Source: an uncultured Collinsella sp. (GTDB taxonomy: Bacteria > Actinomycetota > Coriobacteriia > Coriobacteriales > Coriobacteriaceae). Taken from it: a stretch of 64,000 nt of DNA. The stretch lies in NCBI GenBank assembly GCA_937950325.1, contig CALFDJ010000008.1, positions 62,001-126,000 on the forward strand, written 5' to 3'. The notes beneath the pieces were generated by a model. The model was given only the letters and a program-made list of their open reading frames with translations. It searched no databases and was not told the origin of the DNA. The translations under genes and the position numbers were made by a program. Numbering within the stretch: the stretch's first letter is position 1; each line of letters opens with the position of its first letter. Shown piece by piece: positions 31,798 through 40,081 of the stretch.

Positions 31798-33312
31798 TTA
31801 CGCCTGAGCGTTGGCGAAGGCCTGCTTGGCGCCCTCGGCACGCACGACAGCGAGCGCACTGACGACAAACTCCTCAAGACCGGCGATCTGCGTAAGGTCC
31901 TCGCCCCACATCTGCTCGTTGGTGAGCACGTCGTGCACCAGCTGGGCATCGTCGGCACCGGCGTGGGCGGCGTAGAAATCGAGTACGAAGGCGTCGTCCT
32001 GAGCGGTGTACTCGGTGCCGTCGGAGCGACGCAGGTGCAGGCCGTCGCCCTCGCGGGACACGAGCTCCTGCGTGTAGAAGGAGATGAGCGTAGCGAGGCT
32101 CGTCGCCAGGCACTTGGGCAGGTTGCCGGTCTCGGCAACGTAGTCCTTGAGCGTGGGCAGGTCGCGAGCGCGCCACTTAGCCGTGGAGTTGAGGCAGATG
32201 GAGAGCAGCGCATGATCAATAAACGGGTTGTCGAAGCGGTTTTCGACGGCGGCGGCAAAGGCCTTGCAGTCCTCGACATCCAAGTCGGCGGCAAGCGTCG
32301 GAATGACCTCGTCGTAGAGCATGGTGTTCATGAAGCCGCGAATGGTCTCGTCATGCATGCAGTCGCGCACGATATCAAAGCCGGCAACCCAGGAACCCGG
32401 AACGAAGGCGGTATGGGCACCGTTGAGGATGCGGACCTTGCGCTTTTTGTACGGGGTGACGTCGGGAGTCACAAAGACACCCGGAAGACCAGCCTTCACA
32501 AAGGGAAGCTTCTCGGCAAGCGACTCGTCGCCCTGGATGCCCCACATCTGGAAGGGCTCGCGCACGGCCAGGAAGGGATCCTCGTAGCCCAGACGCTCGG
32601 CAACCGCCGCGGCCTCCTTAGGATCGCGGATGCGGCCGGGGACGATGGTGTCGACGAGCGTGGTGCAGACGGTGCAGTCGTTAGCCATCCACTGCGCAAA
32701 CTCGTCCTCCCAGCCCCAGTCGCTCACATACTGGTTCATGATGCGCAGCAGCTCCTCGCCGTTGTGATCGATGAGCTCGCAGGCGAGGACGATGACGCCC
32801 GGCTTACCGGCAGCCCAGCGGGTGTGGAGCACCTGGGCAAGCTTGGCGGGGAAGCTCGCAGGTGGCATGTCGTCGGCCTTGCAGGACGGGTCATAGGCGA
32901 TACCGGCCTCGGTGGTGTTGGAGACGATGATCTCTAGGTCGTCGGAGACGGCGACCTCCATCATGGCGCGATAGTCGTCCTCACGATACGGGTTAAGGCA
33001 GCGGCTGCAGGCGCTGATCACGCGGGACTCGTCAACCGTGTTGCCGTTCTCCTTGCCGCGCACCAGCACGGTGTACAGGTCGTCCTGGGCATTGATACCG
33101 TCGGCAAAGCCAAAGGCACCGCTGATGGGCTGCACCATGACGACCTTGCCGTTCCAGCCGGTGGCCTCGTTGCCCATGTCAAAGAAACGGTCGACGAAGG
33201 CGCGCAGGAAATTGCCCTCGCCAAACTGCAGAACCTTCTCGGGAGCATCCTTGGGCAGCAAATAGCCCTTGTAGCCGATCTTCTCGAGCGCATCGTAGCT
33301 GATGTTCTCCAT
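31798..33312 (-). CDS. uxaB: Tagaturonate reductase (altronate oxidoreductase)
   Basis: A 504-residue NAD-dependent enzyme of the mannitol dehydrogenase family that reduces D-tagaturonate to D-altronate. The N-terminal coenzyme site reads VLQFGEGNFLRAFVDRFFD, and the catalytic segment appears as KKRKVRILNGAHTAFVPGSWVAG. Flanking uxaA and uxaC identify it as UxaB rather than the related fructuronate reductase UxuB or mannitol dehydrogenase. Length is slightly above E. coli UxaB (483). The start at 33312 has AAGGAGAGACAC before the ATG. A GC-rich hairpin at about 33354-33382 lies between uxaC and uxaB and may tune the downstream genes. Confidence 0.93.
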   Translation of the reverse strand: MENISYDALEKIGYKGYLLPKDAPEKVLQFGEGNFLRAFVDRFFDMGNEATGWNGKVVMVQPISGAFGFADGINAQDDLYTVLVRGKENGNTVDESRVISACSRCLNPYREDDYRAMMEVAVSDDLEIIVSNTTEAGIAYDPSCKADDMPPASFPAKLAQVLHTRWAAGKPGVIVLACELIDHNGEELLRIMNQYVSDWGWEDEFAQWMANDCTVCTTLVDTIVPGRIRDPKEAAAVAERLGYEDPFLAVREPFQMWGIQGDESLAEKLPFVKAGLPGVFVTPDVTPYKKRKVRILNGAHTAFVPGSWVAGFDIVRDCMHDETIRGFMNTMLYDEVIPTLAADLDVEDCKAFAAAVENRFDNPFIDHALLSICLNSTAKWRARDLPTLKDYVAETGNLPKCLATSLATLISFYTQELVSREGDGLHLRRSDGTEYTAQDDAFVLDFYAAHAGADDAQLVHDVLTNEQMWGEDLTQIAGLEEFVVSALAVVRAEGAKQAFANAQA

Positions 33313-33353
33313 CTGTGTCTCTCCTTAGATAGCTGTTAGCGTGCAAGCAAAAC

Positions 33354-33382
33354 AGGGGCGCCGCGTGTGGCAACGGCGCTCC
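33354..33382 (-). terminator. Hairpin between uxaC and uxaB
   Basis: GGGAGCGCCG pairs with CGGCGCCCC around CACACG-containing loop, and TGTTTTGC follows on the minus strand. It may be a weak terminator that lets part of the transcript continue into uxaB. Confidence 0.45.
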
Positions 33383-33408
33383 CGAGTTCGATGTGATTTG
33401 ATGCGGGC

Positions 33409-34836
33409 TTAGGCCTCGACGGTGTCCAGGTCAAAGCCAAAGTAGCGGACCGCATTGTTGTAGCTGATGTCGCGTACAACCTCGCCCAGTAGCTCCATGT
33501 CGGCCGGGTACTTGCCCTGCTCGACCCACTCGCCGATCACGCTGCACAGCACGCGACGGAAGTACTCGTGGCGCGGATAGGACAGGAAGGAGCGGGAATC
33601 GGTAAGCATGCCCACAAAGTTGCCCAGCACGCCCTCGTTAGCCAGAGCCGTGAGCTGCTCGCGCATACCGACCTCGTTGTCGTTGAACCACCAGGCGGAG
33701 CCGTTCTGGATCTTACCGGCAGTCGGAGCCTCCTGGAAGCAGCCCATCACGGTATCGATCATGGTGTTGTCGATGGGGTTCAGACTGTACAGGATGGTCT
33801 TGGGCAGGCCGCAAGTCTCCTGAATGGAGTTGAGGAAATCGGCGAGCTGGTCGGACGGCGTGTAGTTGGAGATGCAGTCGTAGCCGGTATCGGGACCGAG
33901 CTTGGCAAACATGGCGCGATTGTTGTCGCGCTTGCAGCCAAAGTGCAGCTGCATGGCCCAGCCCAGACGGACATACTCGCCAGCGACAAACTGCATAAAG
34001 GCAGTCTTGTACTTGAGGACCTCTTCCTCGGTAAGCGGCTCGGCAGCCAGACCCTTGGCAAAGATAGCCTCGATCTCGTCGGCGGTAGCCGGGACGTACA
34101 TAACGTAATCGAGTGCGTGGTCGGATGCACGGCAGCCCAGCTCGTGAGCAACGTCGTAGCGCTTGGAGATGGCAGCCTTCATGCCCTCGAAGTCGCTGAC
34201 CTCAACGCCGGCGACCTCGGAAAGGTGCTTGCAGTAGTCGGCAAACTCCTGGCCGCGCTCGATGCGCAGAGCGGCATCGGGACGCATGGCGGGAACGACC
34301 TGAACGTCAAAGCTGTCATCGGCAGCAATCTTCTTGTGCCACTCAAAGCTGTCGGCGGGATCGTCAGTAGTGCAGATCATGCGGACGTTGGACTGCTTGA
34401 TCAGGTTGCGACAGGTAAAGCTGGCCTCGGCGAGTTTGGCGTTGGCAAGGTCCCAGACCTCCTGGGCAGTCTTGCCGTTGAGGACGCCCTCGTAGCCAAA
34501 GTAGCGCTTAAGCTCCAGGTGGCTCCACTCAAAGACGGGGTTGCCAACGCAGCGACCCAGGGTCTCGGCCCACTTTTGGAACTTCTCGCGAGCAGGGGCG
34601 TCGCCAGTGATAAAACGCTCATCGACGCCGTTGGCACGCATCAGGCGCCACTTGTAGTGGTCGCCGCCCAGCCAAACCTCGGTGATGTTCTCGAAACGTT
34701 TGTCCTCCCAAATCTCCTTGGGAGAAATGTGGCAGTGATAGTCGACGATGGGCATGCCCTCGGCAAAGTTGTGGAACAACTCCTCACCGGTCTTGGTGCT
34801 CAGCAGGAAATCCTGATCGTCCATAAAGTTTTTCAT
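33409..34836 (-). CDS. uxaC: Uronate isomerase
   Basis: A 475-residue member of the amidohydrolase superfamily that converts D-galacturonate to D-tagaturonate (and glucuronate to fructuronate). The N-terminal metal motif VDYHCHISPKEI is near residues 26-37, and MLTDSRSFLSYPRHEYFRRVLC near the C-terminus carries the family's conserved aspartate and arginine. Length matches E. coli UxaC (470). I chose the ATG at 34836, with AAGGGGC before it; a longer frame overlaps the operator region. It is the first gene of uxaC-uxaB-uxaA, all on the minus strand, behind three operator sites. Confidence 0.95.
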   Translation of the reverse strand: MKNFMDDQDFLLSTKTGEELFHNFAEGMPIVDYHCHISPKEIWEDKRFENITEVWLGGDHYKWRLMRANGVDERFITGDAPAREKFQKWAETLGRCVGNPVFEWSHLELKRYFGYEGVLNGKTAQEVWDLANAKLAEASFTCRNLIKQSNVRMICTTDDPADSFEWHKKIAADDSFDVQVVPAMRPDAALRIERGQEFADYCKHLSEVAGVEVSDFEGMKAAISKRYDVAHELGCRASDHALDYVMYVPATADEIEAIFAKGLAAEPLTEEEVLKYKTAFMQFVAGEYVRLGWAMQLHFGCKRDNNRAMFAKLGPDTGYDCISNYTPSDQLADFLNSIQETCGLPKTILYSLNPIDNTMIDTVMGCFQEAPTAGKIQNGSAWWFNDNEVGMREQLTALANEGVLGNFVGMLTDSRSFLSYPRHEYFRRVLCSVIGEWVEQGKYPADMELLGEVVRDISYNNAVRYFGFDLDTVEA

Positions 34837-34889
34837 CAAACAGCCCCTTTGCTGGCAAGGCGGGCGTACAGCGCGCTCGTTATCCTTTA

Positions 34890-34967
34890 GATGAACGTTC
34901 ACTATACTAATCCATTGCACCTCAAAAGGTGAACGTTCACCTAACCACCACGGGGTGAACGGTAGGT
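34890..34967. promoter_or_regulatory. Operator cluster before uxaC
   Basis: GATGAACGTTCACT at 34890-34903, the perfect palindrome GGTGAACGTTCACC at 34928-34941, and a half-matching GGTGAACGGTAGG from 34954. The first two are 38 bases apart. CTATACTAATCC lies between them and, on the opposite strand, TTAGTATAG offers a -10-like hexamer. This is the densest site cluster in the window and the likely main control point of the uxa operon. Confidence 0.7.
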
Positions 34968-35074
34968 TTTGACCGCTTAACGGTTGCTGGAGATGTGACT
35001 TGCATGTATTGCGGACTGGTTGGCGTCCCCGAACACCGAACTTGAGCGCTTTTGCTCAGGTGGGTCATGTCCCG

Positions 35075-35269
35075 ACGTACATTTTTGGGAGTATTCAGCA
35101 TTGGAGCGCCCCGTGCGCCATCCTCAGCGTCCTATTTGGAACGCAGATAGCGCCCGATCGGCATAAAAAGTGCCCCCGATGGCAAATTACGCCATCGGGG
35201 GCACTTAAAACAGTCGTTCTGCACCTCATTCAGGGCATGCCAATGCTGAATACTCCCAAAAATGCACGT
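35075..35269. repeat. 195-base segment bounded by 30-base inverted repeats, copy A
   Basis: The left arm, ACGTACATTTTTGGGAGTAT plus TCAGCATTGG (35075-35104), is matched at 35240-35269 by its reverse complement with a single change. Further similarity extends about 15 bases outward. The enclosed bases hold the LacI terminator but no gene. A related pair of arms occurs at 48316-48548. It could be a MITE-like element or a large hairpin. Confidence 0.6.
35164..35206 (-). terminator. Terminator of the lacI-type gene
   Basis: AAGTGCCCCCGATGGC pairs perfectly with GCCATCGGGGGCACTT around a 7-base loop; on the minus strand TTTTTATGCC follows. It lies 91 bases beyond the stop codon of the regulator. 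Confidence 0.85.
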
Positions 35270-35296
35270 CGCAAGAGGGGGTACCTGCTCAATCGG

Positions 35297-36376
35297 CTAA
35301 ATACCCGCAAGTTCGCAGTAGCGGTCGACATTGCTGGCAAATACCATCTCGACGGCGCCCTTCTGGACGGGCACCGTCGGGGTCCTTCCCCACAGCAGAT
35401 AATCGCCCAGCGTCTTAGCGCCGCGATACGCCAGGCTCGTCGGGTCCTTATAGACAATATTGGTAAAGATACCGCGGCGCAAGGCCAGAGCACTTTCGGG
35501 AAACAGGTCGTTGCCGATCACCATGACCTGACCGGCCTTGCCGGTCGAGACGAGCGCGTCGGCAACCACTTCGGAACCAACGGCAAAAACGCTACAGATA
35601 AGTTCGGGGGCGTCCGGCGCACTCAAGCGCTTTTCGAGCTCATGCTTGAGCTGTTTGACTTGCGCATGGGCACCGGCAAGGTCCTCGACCTGCCATGGAA
35701 TATCTCGTTCGCGCAGGTAATTGTGGAAGGCGCGGGCGGTTAGATAGTGCGAATCGGTATATGGGTCGCCTGTCAAAAGGAGCACGCGGGCGTCGGCCCC
35801 AGAAGCATGGACCAGGTTTGCCGCCTGCTCGGCCATAAGGCTGCCTGCCGTCGAATAATCGGCCAAGCTCGCACCCAAACGATTCAAATGCGGACGGTCG
35901 CCGTCGACAAGCTCAATCGTCACGCCCGCCTCGGCGATCTGCCCCAAAAGCTCAGTCGCACGATCGTCGCCCGGCGCATAGGCGAGCAAGCCACCAATCT
36001 TCTCGCCCACCTGCAGACGCTCGTCGATTTGCTCGAGTGCATCAGCGTAGCCGCCCACGCCAAATTCAACGCGCTCAACCGTAATGCCCCGGTCGATGAC
36101 CTCCTGTTCAAAGCGATTGCAGCCTTCCCACAGGTAACGGAAAAAGTACGCTCCCTCGCGCGATGCGCGGGGCAGGCAAAACACCAGATTGATATCCTTG
36201 CGGCGCAGGCTTGAGGCACTTGTGTTGCGGTGATAGCCCATGGCCTCGGCCTTAGCGTTCACCTTGGCGCGCACGGATTCGCTCACGCCGGCCTTTCCCG
36301 TCAGAGCCTTGTGCACGGTATTGATGGAAACGCCAAGCTCGGCGGCTATGTCCTTCATGGTTACGCGAGCGCTCAT
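35297..36376 (-). CDS. LacI-family regulator of the uronate genes (likely)
   Basis: A 359-residue LacI-type repressor. Residues 6-55 form the helix-turn-helix and hinge (TMKDIAAELGVSINTVHKAL, then GYHRNTSASSLRR). The remainder is a periplasmic-binding-protein-like sensor with a sugar-type ligand site (LLTGDPYTDSHYLTARAF, VIGNDLFPESALALRRG). It is directly upstream of, and co-oriented with, uxaC. The palindrome TGAACGTTCA, with central CG as usual for LacI-family operators, recurs in front of the pectin and uronate genes, so this protein is the natural candidate to bind it. Inducer is probably galacturonate, KDG or a related intermediate. No such site lies before its own gene. Confidence 0.9.
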   Translation of the reverse strand: MSARVTMKDIAAELGVSINTVHKALTGKAGVSESVRAKVNAKAEAMGYHRNTSASSLRRKDINLVFCLPRASREGAYFFRYLWEGCNRFEQEVIDRGITVERVEFGVGGYADALEQIDERLQVGEKIGGLLAYAPGDDRATELLGQIAEAGVTIELVDGDRPHLNRLGASLADYSTAGSLMAEQAANLVHASGADARVLLLTGDPYTDSHYLTARAFHNYLRERDIPWQVEDLAGAHAQVKQLKHELEKRLSAPDAPELICSVFAVGSEVVADALVSTGKAGQVMVIGNDLFPESALALRRGIFTNIVYKDPTSLAYRGAKTLGDYLLWGRTPTVPVQKGAVEMVFASNVDRYCELAGI

Positions 36377-36472
36377 GCGGTTACTCCGTTATAGATAAGT
36401 TGCCAATTAATAGTCCAGTTAACGATACCCCAAAAATACTCTTCGACTCGCCGTGCTCTCCCTCAAATGCAC

Positions 36473-36507
36473 AAAGCGCCCCGCGAACGGATGCCCGCGG
36501 AGCGCTT
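36473..36507 (-). terminator. Terminator of the feo transcript end
   Basis: AAGCGCTCCGCG pairs with CGCGGGGCGCTTT on the minus strand around GGCATCCGTT. It lies 14 bases after the stop of the Cys-rich small protein. Confidence 0.7.
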
Positions 36508-36520
36508 GGATGTCCGGACC

Positions 36521-36721
36521 TTATTTGATACCGCGACCCAAGTCTTCGGCGATTTTGTCCACGCCCTTAAGTGCGGCGCAGCTCTTTTTGTTGGAGCAAT
36601 GCCCCGTGCAAACGCCACCCTGTGCGCAGTCGGCACACGTGCCCTTGCGATAGATGCGCACGCACACGGCGACAAACGCAATGCCGATAACAGCCAGCAC
36701 AACAATATCGATAGGTGCCAT
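36521..36721 (-). CDS. FeoB-associated Cys-rich membrane protein
   Basis: A 66-residue protein with one N-terminal membrane segment (IDIVVLAVIGIAFVAVCVRI) and a short cytoplasmic tail rich in cysteine: GTCADCAQGGVCTGHC, then KSC. This layout is that of the small proteins often encoded after feoB and thought to help Feo iron transport in place of FeoC. The ATG at 36721 has AGAGGAGG upstream. It is the last gene of the feo run, 174 bases after feoB and behind feoB's terminator, so read-through or a separate promoter is needed. Confidence 0.85.
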   Translation of the reverse strand: MAPIDIVVLAVIGIAFVAVCVRIYRKGTCADCAQGGVCTGHCSNKKSCAALKGVDKIAEDLGRGIK

Positions 36722-36833
36722 AGCAAGCCTCCTCTAGTTAACCAGCACTTACTTTACCCCATCCTCCACCTACCAAAAAGGGACAGGTTTATTTTGGTCG
36801 GTTTTATCTGCGGAAACGCCACATCTCCCCACC

Positions 36834-36868
36834 AAAAAGCCCGAGTGTCGCTGGGACACCCGGGCTCG
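36834..36868 (-). terminator. Terminator after feoB
   Basis: CGAGCCCGGGTGTCC and GACACTCGGGCTTTTT form a stem with a short CAGC loop and a T tract on the minus strand, 27 bases after the feoB stop codon. Confidence 0.85.
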
Positions 36869-36895
36869 TGGAAAGGGGCTAATCCTTATTCGGAC

Positions 36896-39223
36896 TTAAG
36901 CGGAAACTGCGGCGGAAGCAGCGTTGGTCTCGTCCTCGTCGGTCCATGCATGCTTGGGCATGGGACGGAAGATCTGGAAGAGCATCGCAACCAGCAGCAC
37001 GATGGCCACAACCGTCCAGATACCAAACTGCCCCAACACAAGCAGGTTGTAGAACTGGTTGATGAACAGGCCGATCACCCAAGCGAAGATGCACTCGTAA
37101 CCGATGGCAATCGCGAACCACTTGCCGGAATCCATCTGGTTGCGGATGGCACCCATGGCAGCAAAGCACGGAGCGCACAGCAGGTTGAACGCGCCAAAGG
37201 CGACGCAAGCGCCCATGGTGGGGAACATGCCGGCAAACGCGGTCCACAGGCTCGGGTCGGTCTCGCCCGCGTCGGCAACGGACAGCAGCGAGCCGGCGGT
37301 GGCGACGACGTTCTCCTTGGCGACAAGGCCCGAGACGGACAGCGCTGTTGCCTGCCAGGTGCTAAAGCCAAGCGGGGCGAAGATCCAGGAGATCAGGTTA
37401 CCGAGCATGGCCAGCACGGAGTAGTCCATGAACTCCTCGGAGATGCCGTCCATCGCGGGCAGGTAGCCAAAGGAACCGTTGTAGCTACCAAAGTTGGACA
37501 GGAACCAAACCACGACAGTGGACGCGAAGATGACCGTACCGGCCTTCTTGATAAAGGCCCAGCAGCGCTCCCACACGTGCAGCGCCCAAGAGCGGATCGC
37601 CGGGAAGTGGTAGGCAGGAAGCTCCATGACAAACGGGGTCGGACGGCCGGCGAAGAGCTTGGTCTTCTTGAGCATGAGGCCCGAGGCGATGACGGCAAAG
37701 ACGCCCAGGAAGTAGAAGAGCGGGCTGATCCATGCGGCCGTGGTGGAAGAATCGCCAATGATGGAGCCCATGAGCAGGGCGATGATCGGCAGCTTGGCGC
37801 CGCAGGGGATGAACGTGGTGGTCATGACCGTCATGCGGCGGTCCTTCTCGTTCTCGATGGTCTTGGTGGCCATGACGCCGGGAACGCCGCAGCCCGAGGA
37901 CACGAGCATGGGGATGAACGACTTACCGGACAGGCCAAAGCGGCGGAACACGCGGTCCATGATAAAGGCGACGCGGGCCATGTAGCCGCAGTCCTCCAGG
38001 AAGGACAGCATCACGAACAGCAGGAACATCTGCGGCACAAAGCCGAAGATGGCGCCCAGGCCGCCAACGATACCGTCGCAGACCAGCGAATCGACCAGGC
38101 CACCGTCCTCGGTGCCACCCGCCACGAGGGCATCGTGCACCATGGTGGTGATACCCGGGACATAGGGGCCGTACTGTGCCGGGTCGACCGAGTCGGCGTC
38201 GTCACCCGCGGCCTCGACAGCCGCGTCGTAAGCGTCGCGGCCCTGACCGAGCACGTACCAGCCGTCGGTGCCGAAGAGCTGGTCGTTGGTGAAGTCGGTC
38301 ACCGTGCCGCCCAAGGTAGAAACGGCGATGTAGTACACGCAGAACATGATGACCACAAAGATCGGCAGACCCAGGATACGGTTGGTAACCACGCGGTCGA
38401 TCTTCTCGGAGGTGCTCATCTTGGCCGGAGCCTTAGTGAGGCACTCATCGATGATGTGCGCGATGACGCCATAGCGCTCACCGGTGATGATGGACTCGGC
38501 ATCGTCGTCGCAGTCCTGCTCGCACTGGGCGACCAGCTCCTCCACGCGAGCGGCCTTCTCCTTAGTGAGGTTGATGAGCTTGCAGGCGTCCGCGTCGCGC
38601 TCAAACAGCTTGACAGCGTAGTAGCGACGCTTGTTGGCGGGAACGCTCGCCGGAAGGTTGTTCTCGATGTGGGACAGAACGTCCTCGATGGAGGAGTCGA
38701 ACTTGTGCTCCGGTACCTGGCCCTTGGAAGCAGCGGACTTCTTGACCTGCTCGAAGAGCTCCTTGATGCCCTTGTTCTTAAGAGCCGAGATCATCATGAC
38801 CGGGCAGCCGAGCTTCTTGGAAAGCTTGTCGGTGTCGATCTTGTCGCCGTTCTTCTCGACCAAGTCGGCCATGTTGAGGGCAACGACCACGGGCAGGCCG
38901 GTCTCGATAACCTGAAGCGCCAGGTACAGGTTGCGCTCGAGGTTGGTGGCGTCGACCACCTGGACGACCACATCGGGCTCGCCGCTCATGAGATAATCGC
39001 GCGAGCACTGCTCCTCGGGGCTGTAGGGGGAAAGCGAGTAGATGCCGGGGAGGTCCGTGATGGTAACGTTCTTGTCGCTTAGGAGCTTGGCTTCCTTTTT
39101 CTCAACCGTGACGCCGGGCCAGTTGCCAACGTAGCCGTTGGCGCCGGTGATCAGGTTGAAAAGCGTGGTCTTGCCGCAGTTGGGGTTACCCGCCAGCGCG
39201 ACATGGATCTGAGAATCCGCCAT
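36896..39223 (-). CDS. feoB: Ferrous iron transport protein B
   Basis: A 775-residue inner-membrane protein for Fe(II) uptake. The N-terminal GTPase domain has G1 GNPNCGKTT at 12-20, the switch region NWPGVTVE, G3 DLPGIYSL and G4 NMAD. A helical GDI-like region follows, then the membrane part with the two conserved Gate motifs (LVSSGCGVPGVMATKTIENEKDRR, shown here only in part as SSGCGVPGVMATKTI, and GAFNLLCAPCFAAMG). An extracytoplasmic loop near 320-370 is rich in Asp and Ala. Length is normal. It follows feoA by about 120 bases and a DtxR-like dyad lies in the gap. Confidence 0.96.
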   Translation of the reverse strand: MADSQIHVALAGNPNCGKTTLFNLITGANGYVGNWPGVTVEKKEAKLLSDKNVTITDLPGIYSLSPYSPEEQCSRDYLMSGEPDVVVQVVDATNLERNLYLALQVIETGLPVVVALNMADLVEKNGDKIDTDKLSKKLGCPVMMISALKNKGIKELFEQVKKSAASKGQVPEHKFDSSIEDVLSHIENNLPASVPANKRRYYAVKLFERDADACKLINLTKEKAARVEELVAQCEQDCDDDAESIITGERYGVIAHIIDECLTKAPAKMSTSEKIDRVVTNRILGLPIFVVIMFCVYYIAVSTLGGTVTDFTNDQLFGTDGWYVLGQGRDAYDAAVEAAGDDADSVDPAQYGPYVPGITTMVHDALVAGGTEDGGLVDSLVCDGIVGGLGAIFGFVPQMFLLFVMLSFLEDCGYMARVAFIMDRVFRRFGLSGKSFIPMLVSSGCGVPGVMATKTIENEKDRRMTVMTTTFIPCGAKLPIIALLMGSIIGDSSTTAAWISPLFYFLGVFAVIASGLMLKKTKLFAGRPTPFVMELPAYHFPAIRSWALHVWERCWAFIKKAGTVIFASTVVVWFLSNFGSYNGSFGYLPAMDGISEEFMDYSVLAMLGNLISWIFAPLGFSTWQATALSVSGLVAKENVVATAGSLLSVADAGETDPSLWTAFAGMFPTMGACVAFGAFNLLCAPCFAAMGAIRNQMDSGKWFAIAIGYECIFAWVIGLFINQFYNLLVLGQFGIWTVVAIVLLVAMLFQIFRPMPKHAWTDEDETNAASAAVSA

Positions 39224-39297
39224 TCAATCCTTCTTCCTTGTGTGCCCGCGCTGCTTTCTCCGCACGGGCTGGATAATGTGCTTCAAAATGCTGCATT

Positions 39298-39317
39298 AAG
39301 TTAGAAATACCTAACTT
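39298..39317. promoter_or_regulatory. AAGTTAG-N6-CTAACTT dyad before feoB
   Basis: A perfect seven-base inverted repeat with a six-base centre, AT-rich and resembling binding sites of DtxR/IdeR/MntR-type metal repressors. It sits between feoA and feoB, 75 bases before the feoB start, and is probably an iron-responsive operator. Confidence 0.55.
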
Positions 39318-39345
39318 TATCTGCAGAAATATACGCCGCGAGCCC

Positions 39346-39567
39346 TTATTGGACCTCGACGACGGCGGCCTCCTCCTTGCGGATGGAAAGCTCGTAGCCG
39401 CGCACGTTGATCTCGACCGGATCACCGAGCGGTGCAACCTTCACGACCTTGAACGAAGTGCCCTTGATGAGCCCCAGGTCCATAAGGTGGCGGCGAAGCG
39501 CACCCTCACCGTGAAGCTTGACGATGGTGGAGCTCTCGCCCACCTTAACGTCACCCAACGTCTTCAT
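39346..39567 (-). CDS. feoA: FeoA-domain protein (adjacent to feoB)
   Basis: A 73-residue SH3-like protein of the FeoA family: VKLHGEGALRRHLMDLGLIKG, then FKVVKVAPLGDPVEINVRGYEL. FeoA binds FeoB in the cytoplasm and supports ferrous iron transport. The start has GGGGGACAAGAGG upstream. It lies between a second FeoA gene and feoB, all on the minus strand, giving the order feoA2-feoA-feoB. Confidence 0.92.
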   Translation of the reverse strand: MKTLGDVKVGESSTIVKLHGEGALRRHLMDLGLIKGTSFKVVKVAPLGDPVEINVRGYELSIRKEEAAVVEVQ

Positions 39568-39606
39568 CCTCTTGTCCCCCTTTCGGTTTTTATCAAATGC
39601 TGCGAA

Positions 39607-39849
39607 CTAACCGACGGTCATGATGTGCATGGCAACCTTGGAATCGATACCAAAGCGTGCGCCCAGCACCGTGACGATGATATTGGCGCCACTCGAGCTC
39701 ACCACGTGAATTTCGCTGCCCTCGACAAAGCCGAGGTCCTTGAGGTGGTGCTTCATATCCTCATTGCCCTTTACACGAGACACGCGCACGGTTTCGCCCG
39801 CTTTTACCATCGAAAGCGGCATTGCCGGCATCTGCGGTCCGCAAGACAT
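39607..39849 (-). CDS. Second FeoA-domain protein
   Basis: An 80-residue FeoA-like protein with SMVKAGETVRVSRVKGNEDM, HHLKDLGFVEGSEIHVVS and a C-terminal GIDSKVAMHIMTVG. The N-terminus begins MSCGPQMPAMP, giving one cysteine not seen in the first FeoA. Two FeoA proteins with one FeoB are common in Gram-positive anaerobes. The gene is the first of the operon; its stop is 40 bases before the next start. Confidence 0.92.
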   Translation of the reverse strand: MSCGPQMPAMPLSMVKAGETVRVSRVKGNEDMKHHLKDLGFVEGSEIHVVSSSGANIIVTVLGARFGIDSKVAMHIMTVG

Positions 39850-39888
39850 GAGTTGCTCCTAACGTCAGTTCGTCCTCAACATCGACGT

Positions 39889-39940
39889 GATAAAAGTTAA
39901 CCACGTCTATGTTCGCTTTAGTAAACTAGCACGTGGTTAA
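39889..39940. promoter_or_regulatory. Long AAGTTAACCACGT dyad upstream of the feo operon
   Basis: AAAAGTTAACCACGT on the left and ACGTGGTTAACTTTT on the right form 15-base arms around a 24-base centre that includes TTTACTAAAG-like sequence. It is about 45 bases before the first feoA start, so it overlaps the expected promoter. Its GTTAACC half-sites are like, but not the same as, the dyad before feoB. Confidence 0.55.
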
Positions 39941-39989
39941 CTTTTTGGAAAGGGTCCCCATTCAGATTTCGAAAAAGTTTCCTATACGA

Positions 39990-40026
39990 AACAAAGGCAC
40001 CGCAAAGACCGTCTCTTTGCAGTGCC
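39990..40026 (-). terminator. Terminator after the HPr-like gene
   Basis: GGCACTGCAAAGA and TCTTTGCGGTGCC pair around GACGG on the minus strand and are followed by TTTGTTTC. It lies 55 bases after the stop of the HPr-like gene. Confidence 0.75.
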
Positions 40027-40081
40027 TATTGATACCAATTTATGCAACAGAGGGGACTGCCCCTTTGTCACATTGTTGAGG

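Noticed and set aside
31798..33312. Mannitol or fructuronate (UxuB) dehydrogenase
   Set aside because: Same superfamily, but the gene is between uxaC and uxaA and no uxuA is present, so tagaturonate reductase fits best.
36467..39082. Plus-strand frame of about 870 codons opposite feoB
   Set aside because: Shadow frame of feoB and its neighbours; begins inside a terminator and has low-complexity His/Asp/Arg content.
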